64,000 nt of DNA from CAVVZJ01 sp963752755 (lineage in GTDB: Bacteria; Planctomycetota; Planctomycetia; Isosphaerales; Isosphaeraceae): positions 1-64,000 of the forward strand of contig CAVVZJ010000006.1 of NCBI GenBank assembly GCA_963752755.1. Direction: 5' to 3'. The notes beneath the pieces are model-generated. The model made no database searches. It saw only the letters and a program-made list of their open reading frames with translations, and was not told the DNA's origin. This document shows, in pieces, positions 46,935 to 55,504 of the stretch. How positions within the stretch are numbered: position 1 is the stretch's first letter; the number at the start of each line of letters is the position of its first letter. Position numbers and translations under genes: made by a program.

Positions 46935-47278
46935 CCGGCCACCCCGAGTTGCCGGAGGACGGCGGCGATCATCGCCGGGTCGCAGGCCGGGGCGAACCGG
47001 ACGAGTGTGCCGGACGGGAGGACGGCCTCGACTCCCGAAGCGATCGGGTCCGGAGTGGTGATGCGGACGGGGACGACCGTCGGGGTGCCGGCAGTCGGGG
47101 CCTTCCGAGTGAGCCGCCGCCTCCACTGGTAGAAGGCCGGGACCGAAACGCCCTCGGCGGCGCAGAACGCGGCGACGGTCAGGTCAGCGGTGCGGAACCG
47201 CTTGAGTCGGTCCGCCCAAAGTTGACGAGTGGCCGCCGAATCCCGGCGGGATTGGGCGATAGGACGCGCAGCGGACAC
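46928..47278 (-). CDS. IS66-family TnpA (second IS66)
   Basis: The GTG at 47278 follows GAGGAGG at ideal spacing. The protein is a helix-turn-helix type orf1 (FRTADLTVAAFCAAEGVSVP, then AFYQWRRRL). Its stop overlaps the tnpB start by a few bases. Together with tnpB and the split tnpC it forms one IS66 element on the minus strand. Confidence 0.8.
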   Translation of the reverse strand: MSAARPIAQSRRDSAATRQLWADRLKRFRTADLTVAAFCAAEGVSVPAFYQWRRRLTRKAPTAGTPTVVPVRITTPDPIASGVEAVLPSGTLVRFAPACDPAMIAAVLRQLGVAGC

Positions 47279-47435
47279 GAGAGATACCTCCTCGGGAAAA
47301 GTAGCCGTCCCCGAGGCTATCACACGCGTCAATTACGTGATCCGCCGGGCGCGTACCTCTCAACGATCCCCGGGGGCCCGGGAACGGGCTGGGCCCCCGC
47401 CCTCGACGACGGACCCTCGACGGAGGCGAGACACC

Positions 47436-47696
47436 ATGACCACCGCGACGACGACACCCCGAAAGACCGGCCGCGCGGCCGACACCTGGCCCACGTGGAC
47501 GGACGCCCGATGGACCCTGGCCGACCGCTTCGGCCTGATCTGTACCGACCGCCGCCGGCCCGAGCATGGCACCCCCTTCCGGGCCCTGACGTTCGCGACC
47601 GCGGCCGAGGCGCACGCCTGGGTTGATCGGGCCGACGACGCGACCCGGGCCGCGCTGGTGGCCGGGGGCTACCGCGTCCGCCGGCTGGCCGAGTGA
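47436..47696 (+). CDS. Small hypothetical protein, 86 aa
   Basis: The ATG at 47436 has GGAGG at good spacing. The protein is soluble, Ala/Thr-rich at the start, then reads RWTLADRFGLICTDRRRPEH and AAEAHAWVDRADDATRAALV. No family is recognised. It is the first gene of the island with the tyrosine recombinase downstream. Confidence 0.5.
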   Translation: MTTATTTPRKTGRAADTWPTWTDARWTLADRFGLICTDRRRPEHGTPFRALTFATAAEAHAWVDRADDATRAALVAGGYRVRRLAE

Positions 47697-47904
47697 CCAC
47701 GCCCGAGGGGCCGCGCCGGGACGCCACGCCCGGCCGGCCTCCCCTCCGACCGCCCCGCCCTCACGCCCTCTTGAACGGCCCTCCCGGGGAGTCCTTCGCC
47801 GGTCGGGCCAGTCGCTTCCCCCGACGCCCCTTGACCCCTCCGCCGCCGTCCCGATGATGAACCGAGGGCCGACGTTGGCCCTTCCCCTTTTGCGAGGCCG
47901 CAAC

Positions 47905-48879
47905 ATGACCAGCGAAGAACTGACCCCGCGCGACGAGCTGCCCGCCCTGATCGGCCCCGACCCGAGGCCGCCCGCGACGATCGACCCGGGGCTGATCGGC
48001 GCCATCCTGGCAACGATCAACGCCCGGACGGCCCGAACCTACCTGGCCGATTACCGCGACTTCGCCCGGTTCCTCGGGGCGGGTTCGCCCGAGGCCGCCG
48101 TCGAGGCCCTGACCGGCATGGGGTCGGGACACGCCAACGCCTGCGCCCTGGCCTACCGCGTCCACCTGGCCGACCGCGGACTGTCGGCCGGGACGGTGGC
48201 CCGCCGGCTGGTGGCGCTCCGGTCCGCCTGCAAGTCCGCCCGCCGCCTCGGGCGGATCGCCTGGGGACTCGACGTGCCCGGACCCAAGCCCGAGCCCTAC
48301 CGCGACACCCGGGGGCCGGGTTCCGACGGCTGGCGCCGGATGCTGACCGCCGCGGAGGCCGGCGCGGGGAAGCCCCGGGGCCGGCGCGATCTGGCCCTCT
48401 TGAGGCTCTTGCATGATCTGGCCCTGAGGCGCGGGGAGGTGGTGGCCCTCGACCTGGCCGACCTCGACCTCGACGCCGCCGCGGTGGCGGTGGTCGGCAA
48501 GGGGAAGACGGAGGCGGTCCGCCTGACCCTGCCCGGCCCGACCCGCCGCGCCCTGGCCGGCTGGCTCGACGCCCACCCCGACCCGAGGGCCCCGCTGTTC
48601 GTCCGCCTCGACGCCGCCGGCCGCGGAGGCGCCGGCCGCCTGACCGGGGAGGCGGTCCGGCGGACCGTCGCCGAGCTGGGGCGCGTCGCCGGCCTGTCCC
48701 GCGTTCCGAGGCCCCACGGGCTGCGCCATCAAGCCATCACCGCGGCCCTCGACGCCGGTCGGGACGTCCGCGACGTGCGGAAGTTCTTCCGACACGCCAA
48801 GCTCGATACCGTGCTGATCTACGACGACGCCCGCCGGGACATCGCCGGGGACATCGCCGCGCTGGTGGCCGGGGAGTGA
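47905..48879 (+). CDS. Tyrosine recombinase, 324 aa
   Basis: The start at 47905 (MTSEELTPRDELPAL) is chosen for position, though ATGs about 50 bases upstream remain possible. A SAM-like core-binding domain (TARTYLADYRDFARFLGAGS) precedes the catalytic domain: LALRRGEVVALDLADL (Arg), RPHGLRHQAITAAL (His-x-x-Arg) and VRKFFRHAKLDTVLIYDDAR (His and Tyr). It is XerC/integrase-like and intact. It may drive mobility of the neighbouring island or be an integron-like or solo recombinase. Confidence 0.8.
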   Translation: MTSEELTPRDELPALIGPDPRPPATIDPGLIGAILATINARTARTYLADYRDFARFLGAGSPEAAVEALTGMGSGHANACALAYRVHLADRGLSAGTVARRLVALRSACKSARRLGRIAWGLDVPGPKPEPYRDTRGPGSDGWRRMLTAAEAGAGKPRGRRDLALLRLLHDLALRRGEVVALDLADLDLDAAAVAVVGKGKTEAVRLTLPGPTRRALAGWLDAHPDPRAPLFVRLDAAGRGGAGRLTGEAVRRTVAELGRVAGLSRVPRPHGLRHQAITAALDAGRDVRDVRKFFRHAKLDTVLIYDDARRDIAGDIAALVAGE

Positions 48880-48945
48880 CCGGCGGACCGCCGATCGGGG
48901 CGCCAGAGTGCGAACATAGCCATATCCGCACCCTCGGCGCCTTCC

Positions 48946-49404
48946 TCACGGGATCGTCGTCCACGGGTGCGCGTCGATCCCGGGGAACCGGCCCAAGTGG
49001 CGGACGTTGGTGGTGGCGATGATGACGACATCCCCCGGGCCGACCGCCGTGGCCGCCTGGCCGGCCTGGATGGCATCGGCGTCGAGGGCCTGGGGATGGG
49101 ACGTCGGCAATCCCGCGGCGCGGACCAGTACCCAGAACTCGGCGGCCCGGTCCCAGGCCGCGGCCGTGACGCCGAGATAGGTCAGGCGGGCCCTCAGACC
49201 GTCGAGGTTGCGGAGCTTGGCCGAGGCCCCGAGGCGGACCAGCTCGCGACGGACCTCGTAATCAGCGATCGCCGGGATGAGCACCTCGGTCCCGGCCGCC
49301 ACCATCCGGGCGATCCAGAGAAGGCATTGATCGACCGGAAGCGTCCCGGGCCGGGAGCAGGCCAACCCCAGGGTGCTCGCGTCGAGCAGGACCATCCGAG
49401 CCAC
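48946..49404 (-). CDS. PIN-domain toxin, VapC-like
   Basis: The GTG at 49404 (ATG 49395 is an alternative) lies three bases after the antitoxin stop. PIN residues are visible: LLDASTLGLA (first Asp), IADYEVRRELVR (Glu) and ALDADAIQAGQAATAVGPGD with VVIIATTNVRHLGRF (acidic pair and Thr). The protein should be an RNase of the VapC type. It is paired with the upstream short gene on the same strand. Confidence 0.75.
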   Translation of the reverse strand: MARMVLLDASTLGLACSRPGTLPVDQCLLWIARMVAAGTEVLIPAIADYEVRRELVRLGASAKLRNLDGLRARLTYLGVTAAAWDRAAEFWVLVRAAGLPTSHPQALDADAIQAGQAATAVGPGDVVIIATTNVRHLGRFPGIDAHPWTTIP

Positions 49405-49407
49405 TGA

Positions 49408-49683
49408 TCAATACATCCCATCGAACAGCTTGCGCCCGGGCGGGCGGTCTTCGTCGATGGCCCTCATGAGCCGCTCATTGGTGTCCGGCGGGTCATCATC
49501 GGGCAGCGACGGCAGGAGCCGGAGGAATCGCAACGCCGCCTCAGCGCGGGCCGCCCGCTCCGCTTCCTCCATGACAACCCGCCCCCGTTCGTCGGTCCGC
49601 GCCGGGCCGAACACCGGGATCGGGCCCCGTTCGTCGGCCAAGGGCTCGGGGGGCCGGGGGAGGATCGCGGTCGGTTGATTCAT
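49408..49683 (-). CDS. Putative antitoxin of the PIN-domain pair, 91 aa
   Basis: The protein is short and charged (VVMEEAERAARAEAALRFLR, then PDTNERLMRAIDEDRPPGRK) and ends three bases before the toxin start, the usual antitoxin-first arrangement. I see no clear DNA-binding fold, so the antitoxin role rests on context. Confidence 0.55.
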   Translation of the reverse strand: MNQPTAILPRPPEPLADERGPIPVFGPARTDERGRVVMEEAERAARAEAALRFLRLLPSLPDDDPPDTNERLMRAIDEDRPPGRKLFDGMY

Positions 49684-49747
49684 GGTGAACTCCTCTCGTC
49701 AGTTCTGGCTGTCCGGGCGGACCCGGGGGCCGGCCCCGATGGGCCGG

Positions 49748-49981
49748 TTAGCCGCGCCGGCAGCGCCAGAAGTCGGCGCCGCCGAAGGCCCCCGCGAACC
49801 CGATCACGAAGCCCGCCCAATCCGGCGCCCATCCCGTCGTCGAGGTCAGCGCCATGCCGGCGCCCCCGGCCAGGAACATGGCCAGGATGGCATCATGATC
49901 GTGCGGCGATTCCAACGCCCCGGCCGAGTCGGGCGGCGGTGGCGTCGATGGAGACTGGCTCGGGGCGATCGCGTGGGACAT
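49748..49981 (-). CDS. Small membrane protein, 77 aa
   Basis: The start at 49981 (MSHAIAPSQSPSTPPPP) is followed by a Pro-rich arm. A membrane segment (AILAMFLAGGAGMALTSTTG) and a second hydrophobic stretch (WAGFVIGFAGAFGGADF) come next. It is upstream of the toxin-antitoxin pair on the same strand, with about 60 bases between. Function is unknown. Confidence 0.45.
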   Translation of the reverse strand: MSHAIAPSQSPSTPPPPDSAGALESPHDHDAILAMFLAGGAGMALTSTTGWAPDWAGFVIGFAGAFGGADFWRCRRG

Positions 49982-50376
49982 GGTTCGGTCCTGCCGTTCT
50001 CGCCATGAAGCGCCCGCCCTCCCGCCCGCGGCCCCCGACGCTCCCGGGCGCATCGCCCCGGACTCGGCGGGCCGGCCGCGGGCACGGAGCGGCCGCCTCC
50101 CCTGACTCCCATTGTGTCCGATCGGCCGGCCGGCCCGCAAGGCGCGACGGGCGGACACGGGCGGCCCGTGGCGGTCCCGGACGGCCCGGTGCGCCCTAAA
50201 TGTACGGCAACGAATGAGGGAGATAAAGTCTATGCTTCGCACAACCGATGAACCTGTAGTGTAGGAATGGACACCCGGCCGGGTCGCTCCCGGCCGAAAC
50301 CGCCAGGCCGGCCCGAGGCGCACCCTCTACCGCCGCGGGCCGCCCGGCGGAATCAAAGAGTAGAGGGACCTACCGG

Positions 50377-51111
50377 ATGGTTGATGATCACCCTGAGGGG
50401 GATGGTCAAGGCCCCCTTGTCCCCGAGGCCAGCCCGAGCCCCGACACCATCGAGGATGATTCTCCGTTAACCAATGAGGGGTATCTTGCCTACGTCGAGG
50501 CCCTTTGGTCGGACGTGGCCGAGATGGTGGACTTTACGACAGAGGCGGCCGATTTCCTCGGGGCGGTCCGTCGGTTCGTTCGCCCGACTCAAGGCGACCC
50601 CGCCGATTTCCCTGCCTTGGCCCCGGGGTTTCCTCTCAAACTCGGAGCTTACAAGGTTAGAGCGAAAGCCAGAAGTCTCTGCGCTTTGATCCGCCGAGCC
50701 GATTGGGGGCGGGATTGGTTTGATCTGTCGGAAGACGCTCAAATCGAATTCCATTGGTTTGTAAACCTGTTCAAAGAACTAATCTGGAGGTGGGGGTTTT
50801 CTCATGTCTGGAAACCAATCCGTTATGACCTGGATGAGTGGTTCTCGACGAAAGAGCCAGAGATCGACCCGAACTGCCTATGGATCGATCCGGAAGAACT
50901 GAACGCCTTGGCCCGCGCCCTTGAGGCGGTAGAGAAGTCCTTACCCGACGCGGTCGGAACGGCCTACTCCTACTCTGGCGGGGAGATCCCGCCGCGACTG
51001 GCCCGACGCGGTCCATACGGCTGGGGGGGCCTAGCACGGTTGATCGATGAGTTCATTCGCCCTGAGATCGCGGAGCCCCCTAATGTCCTGAGTCAGAAAT
51101 CCGCCAATTAA
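50377..51111 (+). CDS. Hypothetical protein, 244 aa, carboxy-terminus supplied by IS630
   Basis: The ATG at 50377 follows GAGGG. The protein is soluble and acidic, with a Trp-rich middle (RRADWGRDWFDLSEDAQIEF). The last eight or nine residues (NVLSQKSAN) are encoded by the terminal repeat of IS630 copy 2, whose TA target is 51081-51082. The true C-terminus was therefore lost on insertion. The family is not recognised. 49982-50376 contains no other supported gene. Confidence 0.6.
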   Translation: MVDDHPEGDGQGPLVPEASPSPDTIEDDSPLTNEGYLAYVEALWSDVAEMVDFTTEAADFLGAVRRFVRPTQGDPADFPALAPGFPLKLGAYKVRAKARSLCALIRRADWGRDWFDLSEDAQIEFHWFVNLFKELIWRWGFSHVWKPIRYDLDEWFSTKEPEIDPNCLWIDPEELNALARALEAVEKSLPDAVGTAYSYSGGEIPPRLARRGPYGWGGLARLIDEFIRPEIAEPPNVLSQKSAN

Positions 51112-52010
51112 CCTTGCGCCCCGTCCAGTTTCCTTGTATGATCCTCGAAGGGAGACATATGATGAAAAAAGGTGGACGCCCCAAGGCCGAACTGGTCCTC
51201 ACCGACGACGAGCGGCAGACCTTGGAAACCTGGGCCGCGCGGCCCAAGAGCACCCAGCGGCTCGCCACCCGGGCCCGAATCATCCTGGCTTGTGCTCAGG
51301 GACTCGACAACAAGGACGTCGCCGCTCGGCTCGGCGTCCATGTCATCACCGTGGGTAAGTGGCGAAGGCGTTTCCTCGAACTGCGTCTGGATGGCCTCGC
51401 CGACGGACCCCGACCCGACGCCCCTCGAAAGATCACCGACGCGATGGTCGAGCAGGTCGTCACCCAGACCCTGGAGACCAAGCCCAGGGCCGCCACCCAA
51501 TGGAGCACCCGCGGCATGGCCCGCAAGCTGGGGATGTCTCAGAGCGCCATCGCCCGGATCTGGAAGGCCTTCGAGTTGAAGCCTCACAAGAGCGAGACCT
51601 TCAAGCTTTCCACCGATCCGTTCTTCGTCGAGAAGGTCCGCGAAATCGTTGGGCTGTCCATGAGCCCGCCGGAGAACGCCATCGTGCTGTCGGTCGACGA
51701 GAAGAGTCAGGTCCAGGCATTGGACCGCACCCAGCCCTTGCTGCCGATGACGCCGGGACAGGCCGAGCGTCGAACCCCTGACTCCGTCCGCAACGGCACA
51801 ACCTCGCTGTTCGCCGCGCTGAATGTGGCCACGGGTGCGGTGATCGGCAAGTGCTATCGCCGCCACCGCCAGCAGGAGTTCCTCAAGTTCCTCAACGAGA
51901 TCGATGCTCAGGTCGAGCGCGAGCCTGGCGTGGAGATCCACATCATTCTGGACAACTACGGCACGCATAAGACGGCGGCGGTGAAGCGGTGGTTGGCTCG
52001 GCATCCGGAG
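51083..52010 (+). mobile_element. IS630-family insertion sequence, copy 2, right end removed by IS3
   Basis: The left terminus ATGTCCTGAGTCAGAAATCC follows TA and matches copy 1 at 35792 with few differences. The right end is absent: the IS3 copy A begins at 52011 in the middle of the transposase gene, and the missing part is not found beyond the IS3 pair. Confidence 0.8.
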
Positions 52011-52028
52011 TGTGTTGGTTCAGCGTGA
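51159..52028 (+). pseudogene. IS630-family transposase, copy 2, truncated
   Basis: The start at 51159 (MMKKGGRPKAELVLTDD) follows AAGGGAG. The helix-turn-helix (DVAARLGVHVITVGKWRRRF) and two acidic motifs are present: AIVLSVDEKSQVQALDRTQP and IHIILDNYGTHKTAAVKRW. The frame breaks at 52010 before the final catalytic Glu, and the last six residues come from IS3. It cannot be active. Confidence 0.85.
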
Positions 52029-52229
52029 AATGGAGAAACGGGTTCGCGCCGTAAGCTAGCCACCAAGATCAAGAAATTTGGTTGGATTTATCGCATTCGT
52101 GCCAATCCCGGAGCCGATGCAGGGGGGCATCCTGCCCCCCCCCTTCCGGTCTCGGCCCCCAGGTCGTGCTCGGGTCGCGTCCCCGCGTTGCCCAATCCTC
52201 CGCCTGGGCCATCCGAACTGTCGCCCAGA

Positions 52230-53231
52230 TCACAACCCGGTGGCAATCGACGAGTCGGCGCTCTTCGCAGAACCGACGCTCCGACGCCGGGCCCGAGCCG
52301 CCGCCAACTTCCGCTGGCGACCAGCGAAGATCGCCTCCTGGCGGCCCTCCAACCGGTCCTTCGGCGTGATGTAACCAATCGCGCTGTGCAAGCGGACCTC
52401 GTTGTCGTGCGTCCCATACTCCGCCACGATCCGCCGCGCGTCCTCCAGGCTCAACGGCGTCCTGACCCGGATGCACTCGCCCTTGAGTGTCTTGTGCCAC
52501 CGCTCGATCTTCCCATTGCTCTGTGGGTAATACGGGGATGTCCTCACAGGAGTCATCCCGCAAATCCGGATGAACTCCTTGAAGTCGCGGGCGATGAACT
52601 GGGGGCCGTTGTCCGAGATGATCCGGGGGCGCGCCTCGGGATACCGCTCGCGGGCCCGCTGGATGATCGTCTCGACGTCCGGTTCGGTCATCGACTCGCG
52701 GATCTCCCAGTGCACGATGAACCGGCTGCAGCCGTCGAGCAGGCTGCAGAGGTAGAAGAACGTCCCGGCGACGTTGATGTACGAGACATCGACATGCCAG
52801 TGCTCGTGGGGGTGCCGGGGCTGCTCGAACCCTTGACCCTTCTTCGAGGGTCGGCCGCCCCGCGGAGCGAGGCGGCCGGCGACTTTGAGGACCCGGTAAA
52901 CGCTGGACGGGCTGACCGCCACGATGTCCGCATCGAGCATCATGTAGGTCAGTCGTCGATACCCCTCCAGGGGATAGCGGGCGTGGAAGTCGAGGATGGC
53001 CTGCTTCTCCCAGGTCTCCAGCCACCCATCGCGTGGAAGCCGAGCATTGTGCCGATGGGCGGTCCCGAGGCGGGCCTTCCACGAGAAGAACGTGCTGAGA
53101 CCGACGCCGAGCCAGCGGACGAGCCGCGTCAGGGGCCATCCCGTCCGAGTCGCCCAGCGTTCGAGGAACGCGACGACCTGATCGCGTGTGGCCTGGGGAA
53201 CCCAGGCTCCCTTCAGAGTTCCCCAAGCTCT
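52230..53231 (-). CDS. IS3-family OrfB (copy A), DDE integrase, expressed by -1 frameshift
   Basis: The frame is entered by a -1 slip on A7 at the end of orfA and has no start codon nearby. An HTH-like part (GAWVPQATRDQVVAFLERWA) leads to the integrase core: HWHVDVSYINVAGTFFYLCS (first Asp), PRIISDNGPQFIARDFKEFI (second Asp) and YYPQSNGKIERWHKTLKGEC (Glu). The final residues (SVGSAKSADSSIATGL) are intact. Confidence 0.85.
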   Translation of the reverse strand, partial: RAWGTLKGAWVPQATRDQVVAFLERWATRTGWPLTRLVRWLGVGLSTFFSWKARLGTAHRHNARLPRDGWLETWEKQAILDFHARYPLEGYRRLTYMMLDADIVAVSPSSVYRVLKVAGRLAPRGGRPSKKGQGFEQPRHPHEHWHVDVSYINVAGTFFYLCSLLDGCSRFIVHWEIRESMTEPDVETIIQRARERYPEARPRIISDNGPQFIARDFKEFIRICGMTPVRTSPYYPQSNGKIERWHKTLKGECIRVRTPLSLEDARRIVAEYGTHDNEVRLHSAIGYITPKDRLEGRQEAIFAGRQRKLAAARARRRSVGSAKSADSSIATGL

Positions 53232-53524
53232 TTTTTTAGCTGAATATGTTCCTCCATGAGTTCGGCGAGGACCTCGTTCTTGCGCCGGAGCTTCTCCTCC
53301 AGGAAGGCGATCCGTCGCTCCTTGAGGTCGGCTGCGGGCTTGGAACGGCGTTCGAAGACGGCGGCCCCGTTCTCGAAGAACTCCTTCTGCCAGCGGTAGA
53401 ACATGGTGGGGTGGACGCCGTGCTGGTCGCAGAGGTCCGAGACCGGGGTCGGCTCCAGGAGGTGGAGCCGGAGGATCGCGAGCTTCTCCTGGGGGGTGAA
53501 CCGTTTCCGCGTCTTCTTGGACAT
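53213..53524 (-). CDS. IS3-family OrfA (copy A)
   Basis: The 103-residue protein (MSKKTRKRFTPQEKLAILRL) has the OrfA helix-turn-helix (VSDLCDQHGVHPTMFYRWQK) and a C-terminal leucine zipper (FLEEKLRRKNEVLAELMEEH). It overlaps the orfB frame at the A7 slippery run and should give an OrfAB fusion transposase. Confidence 0.85.
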   Translation of the reverse strand: MSKKTRKRFTPQEKLAILRLHLLEPTPVSDLCDQHGVHPTMFYRWQKEFFENGAAVFERRSKPAADLKERRIAFLEEKLRRKNEVLAELMEEHIQLKKELGEL

Positions 53525-53596
53525 GGGGTAGCCTCCGCTCGAAAGTGTAGCTTATCCGAGCGCGGCGTTACTCCATTTCCGTCTGAAGCAAAACAG

Positions 53597-53833
53597 ACGC
53601 CGAAGGATGCCAAGCTGTTCAAGGGGGTGGGCAGCGGTGTATTCGAGATCGCCCTGCGACACGCCAGCGAGGCATACCGCACGGTGCTGGCGGTTCAGCT
53701 CGGCAAGAAGATTTACGTGCTGCACGCCTTTCAGAAGAAGTCGAAGAAGGGTATCGAGACGCCGAAGCACGAGGTGGAGCTTATCAAGCAACGCTACGCG
53801 GAGGCAAAGGAGCTAGCGGAAAATGAAGAATGA
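53597..53833 (+). pseudogene. RelE/HigB (Gp49-type) toxin, amino-terminus removed by IS3
   Basis: The remaining 78 residues match the C-terminal two-thirds of Gp49/HigB toxins: AKLFKGVGSGVFEIALRHAS, then YRTVLAVQLGKKIYVLHAFQ and KKSKKGIETPKHEVELIKQR. The first ~40 residues are missing because the IS3 inner end lies at the junction. It overlaps the antitoxin start by 11 bases, the normal toxin-first arrangement of this type. Confidence 0.8.
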
Positions 53834-54182
53834 TGAATCGCAGAACATCGAATTCGAGGAAGGCTCCGGCAATGTCTTTGCCGACCTCGGCCTTGATGAC
53901 GCCGACGATCTGCTTGGCGAAGATTGGCTTTCATGTATATATATATTTATGAATGAGAAAAACCTCAAGCAGCGGGAAATCGCCGAGCTGCTCGGGATCA
54001 AGCAGCCGGAGGTTTCTCACCTTATGAACGGGCGCTTCAACCGCTTCACCACCGACAAGCTGCTGGCGTTTCTCAAGCGGCTGAATCGCAAGGTGACGAT
54101 TCAGATCAGCCCGCACAAGCCCGGTGAGCCGTATCAGGTGTTTTGCTTCAGACGGAAATGGAGTAACGCCGCGCTCGGATAA
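53823..54182 (+). CDS. HigA-like Xre antitoxin, last residues replaced by IS3 sequence
   Basis: The protein (MKNDESQNIEFEEGSGNVFA) carries the usual antitoxin beginning, a Cro/C1 HTH (LKQREIAELLGIKQPEVSHL with MNGRFNRFTTDKLLAFL) and a short C-terminal strand (NRKVTIQISPHKPGEPYQ). The last 14 residues (VFCFRRKWSNAALG) are encoded by IS3 copy B. Only the extreme C-terminus is lost, so the antitoxin may still bind DNA. Lower GC and a TATATATATA stretch mark this as foreign relative to the rest of the window. Confidence 0.75.
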   Translation: MKNDESQNIEFEEGSGNVFADLGLDDADDLLGEDWLSCIYIFMNEKNLKQREIAELLGIKQPEVSHLMNGRFNRFTTDKLLAFLKRLNRKVTIQISPHKPGEPYQVFCFRRKWSNAALG

Positions 54183-54209
54183 GCTACACTTTCGAGCGGA
54201 GGCTACCCC

Positions 54210-54521
54210 ATGTCCAAGAAGACGCGGAAACGGTTCACCCCCCAGGAGAAGCTCGCGATCCTCCGGCTCCACCTCCTGGAGCCGACCCCGGTCTCGGACC
54301 TCTGCGACCAGCACGGCGTCCACCCCACCATGTTCTACCGCTGGCAGAAGGAGTTCTTCGAGAACGGGGCCGCCGTCTTCGAACGCCGTTCCAAGCCCGC
54401 AGCCGACCTCAAGGAGCGACGGATCGCCTTCCTGGAGGAGAAGCTCCGGCGCAAGAACGAGGTCCTCGCCGAACTCATGGAGGAACATATTCAGCTAAAA
54501 AAAGAGCTTGGGGAACTCTGA
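54210..54521 (+). CDS. IS3-family OrfA (copy B)
   Basis: Identical in protein sequence to OrfA of copy A. The 3' end contains CTAAAAAAAGAG (54495-54506), where CTA AAA AAA GAG can slip by one base so that both Lys tRNAs re-pair. This is the classic IS3 programmed -1 frameshift. Confidence 0.85.
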   Translation: MSKKTRKRFTPQEKLAILRLHLLEPTPVSDLCDQHGVHPTMFYRWQKEFFENGAAVFERRSKPAADLKERRIAFLEEKLRRKNEVLAELMEEHIQLKKELGEL

Positions 54522-55504
54522 AGGGAGCCTGGGTTCCCCAGGCCACACGCGATCAGGTCGTCGCGTTCCTCGAACGCTGGGCGACTCGGACGGGATGGCC
54601 CCTGACGCGGCTCGTCCGCTGGCTCGGCGTCGGTCTCAGCACGTTCTTCTCGTGGAAGGCCCGCCTCGGGACCGCCCATCGGCACAATGCTCGGCTTCCA
54701 CGCGATGGGTGGCTGGAGACCTGGGAGAAGCAGGCCATCCTCGACTTCCACGCCCGCTATCCCCTGGAGGGGTATCGACGACTGACCTACATGATGCTCG
54801 ATGCGGACATCGTGGCGGTCAGCCCGTCCAGCGTTTACCGGGTCCTCAAAGTCGCCGGCCGCCTCGCTCCGCGGGGCGGCCGACCCTCGAAGAAGGGTCA
54901 AGGGTTCGAGCAGCCCCGGCACCCCCACGAGCACTGGCATGTCGATGTCTCGTACATCAACGTCGCCGGGACGTTCTTCTACCTCTGCAGCCTGCTCGAC
55001 GGCTGCAGCCGGTTCATCGTGCACTGGGAGATCCGCGAGTCGATGACCGAACCGGACGTCGAGACGATCATCCAGCGGGCCCGCGAGCGGTATCCCGAGG
55101 TGCGCCCCCGGATCATCTCGGACAACGGCCCCCAGTTCATCGCCCGCGACTTCAAGGAGTTCATCCGGATTTGCGGGATGACTCCTGTGAGGACATCCCC
55201 GTATTACCCACAGAGCAATGGGAAGATCGAGCGGTGGCACAAGACACTCAAGGGCGAGTGCATCCGGGTCAGGACGCCGTTGAGCCTGGAGGATGCGCGG
55301 CGGATCGTGGCGGAGTATGGGACGCACGACAACGAGGTCCGCTTGCACAGCGCGATTGGTTACATCACGCCGAAGGACCGGTTGGAGGGCCGCCAGGAGG
55401 CGATCTTCGCTGGTCGCCAGCGGAAGTTGGCGGCGGCTCGGGCCCGGCGTCGGAGCGTCGGTTCTGCGAAGAGCGCCGACTCGTCGATTGCCACCGGGTT
55501 GTGA
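54503..55504 (+). CDS. IS3-family OrfB (copy B)
   Basis: The reading frame follows the -1 slip and encodes LKGAWVPQATRDQVVAFLER through the DDE core to SVGSAKSADSSIATGL. It differs from copy A by one residue in the core (YPEVRP instead of YPEARP). All catalytic residues are present, so either copy could supply transposase for both. Confidence 0.85.
   Translation, partial: RAWGTLKGAWVPQATRDQVVAFLERWATRTGWPLTRLVRWLGVGLSTFFSWKARLGTAHRHNARLPRDGWLETWEKQAILDFHARYPLEGYRRLTYMMLDADIVAVSPSSVYRVLKVAGRLAPRGGRPSKKGQGFEQPRHPHEHWHVDVSYINVAGTFFYLCSLLDGCSRFIVHWEIRESMTEPDVETIIQRARERYPEVRPRIISDNGPQFIARDFKEFIRICGMTPVRTSPYYPQSNGKIERWHKTLKGECIRVRTPLSLEDARRIVAEYGTHDNEVRLHSAIGYITPKDRLEGRQEAIFAGRQRKLAAARARRRSVGSAKSADSSIATGL

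Larger units (their letters stand above)
52011..53595 (-). mobile_element. IS3-family insertion sequence, copy A (inverted partner of copy B)
   Basis: The 1585-bp element ends in TGTGTTGGTTCAGCGTG on the outside and in the related TGTTTTGCTTCAGACGG on the inside. It is almost identical to copy B (54139-55723) in opposite orientation. The differences I see are one base in orfB, one homopolymer length and a short indel near 52172. No target duplication is recognisable at either copy. Confidence 0.85.

Noticed and set aside
53934..53950. TATATATATA tract in the antitoxin gene as a phase-variable repeat
   Set aside because: The frame through it is intact and aligns plausibly with HigA-like proteins. 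The tract is short and there is only one copy to compare.
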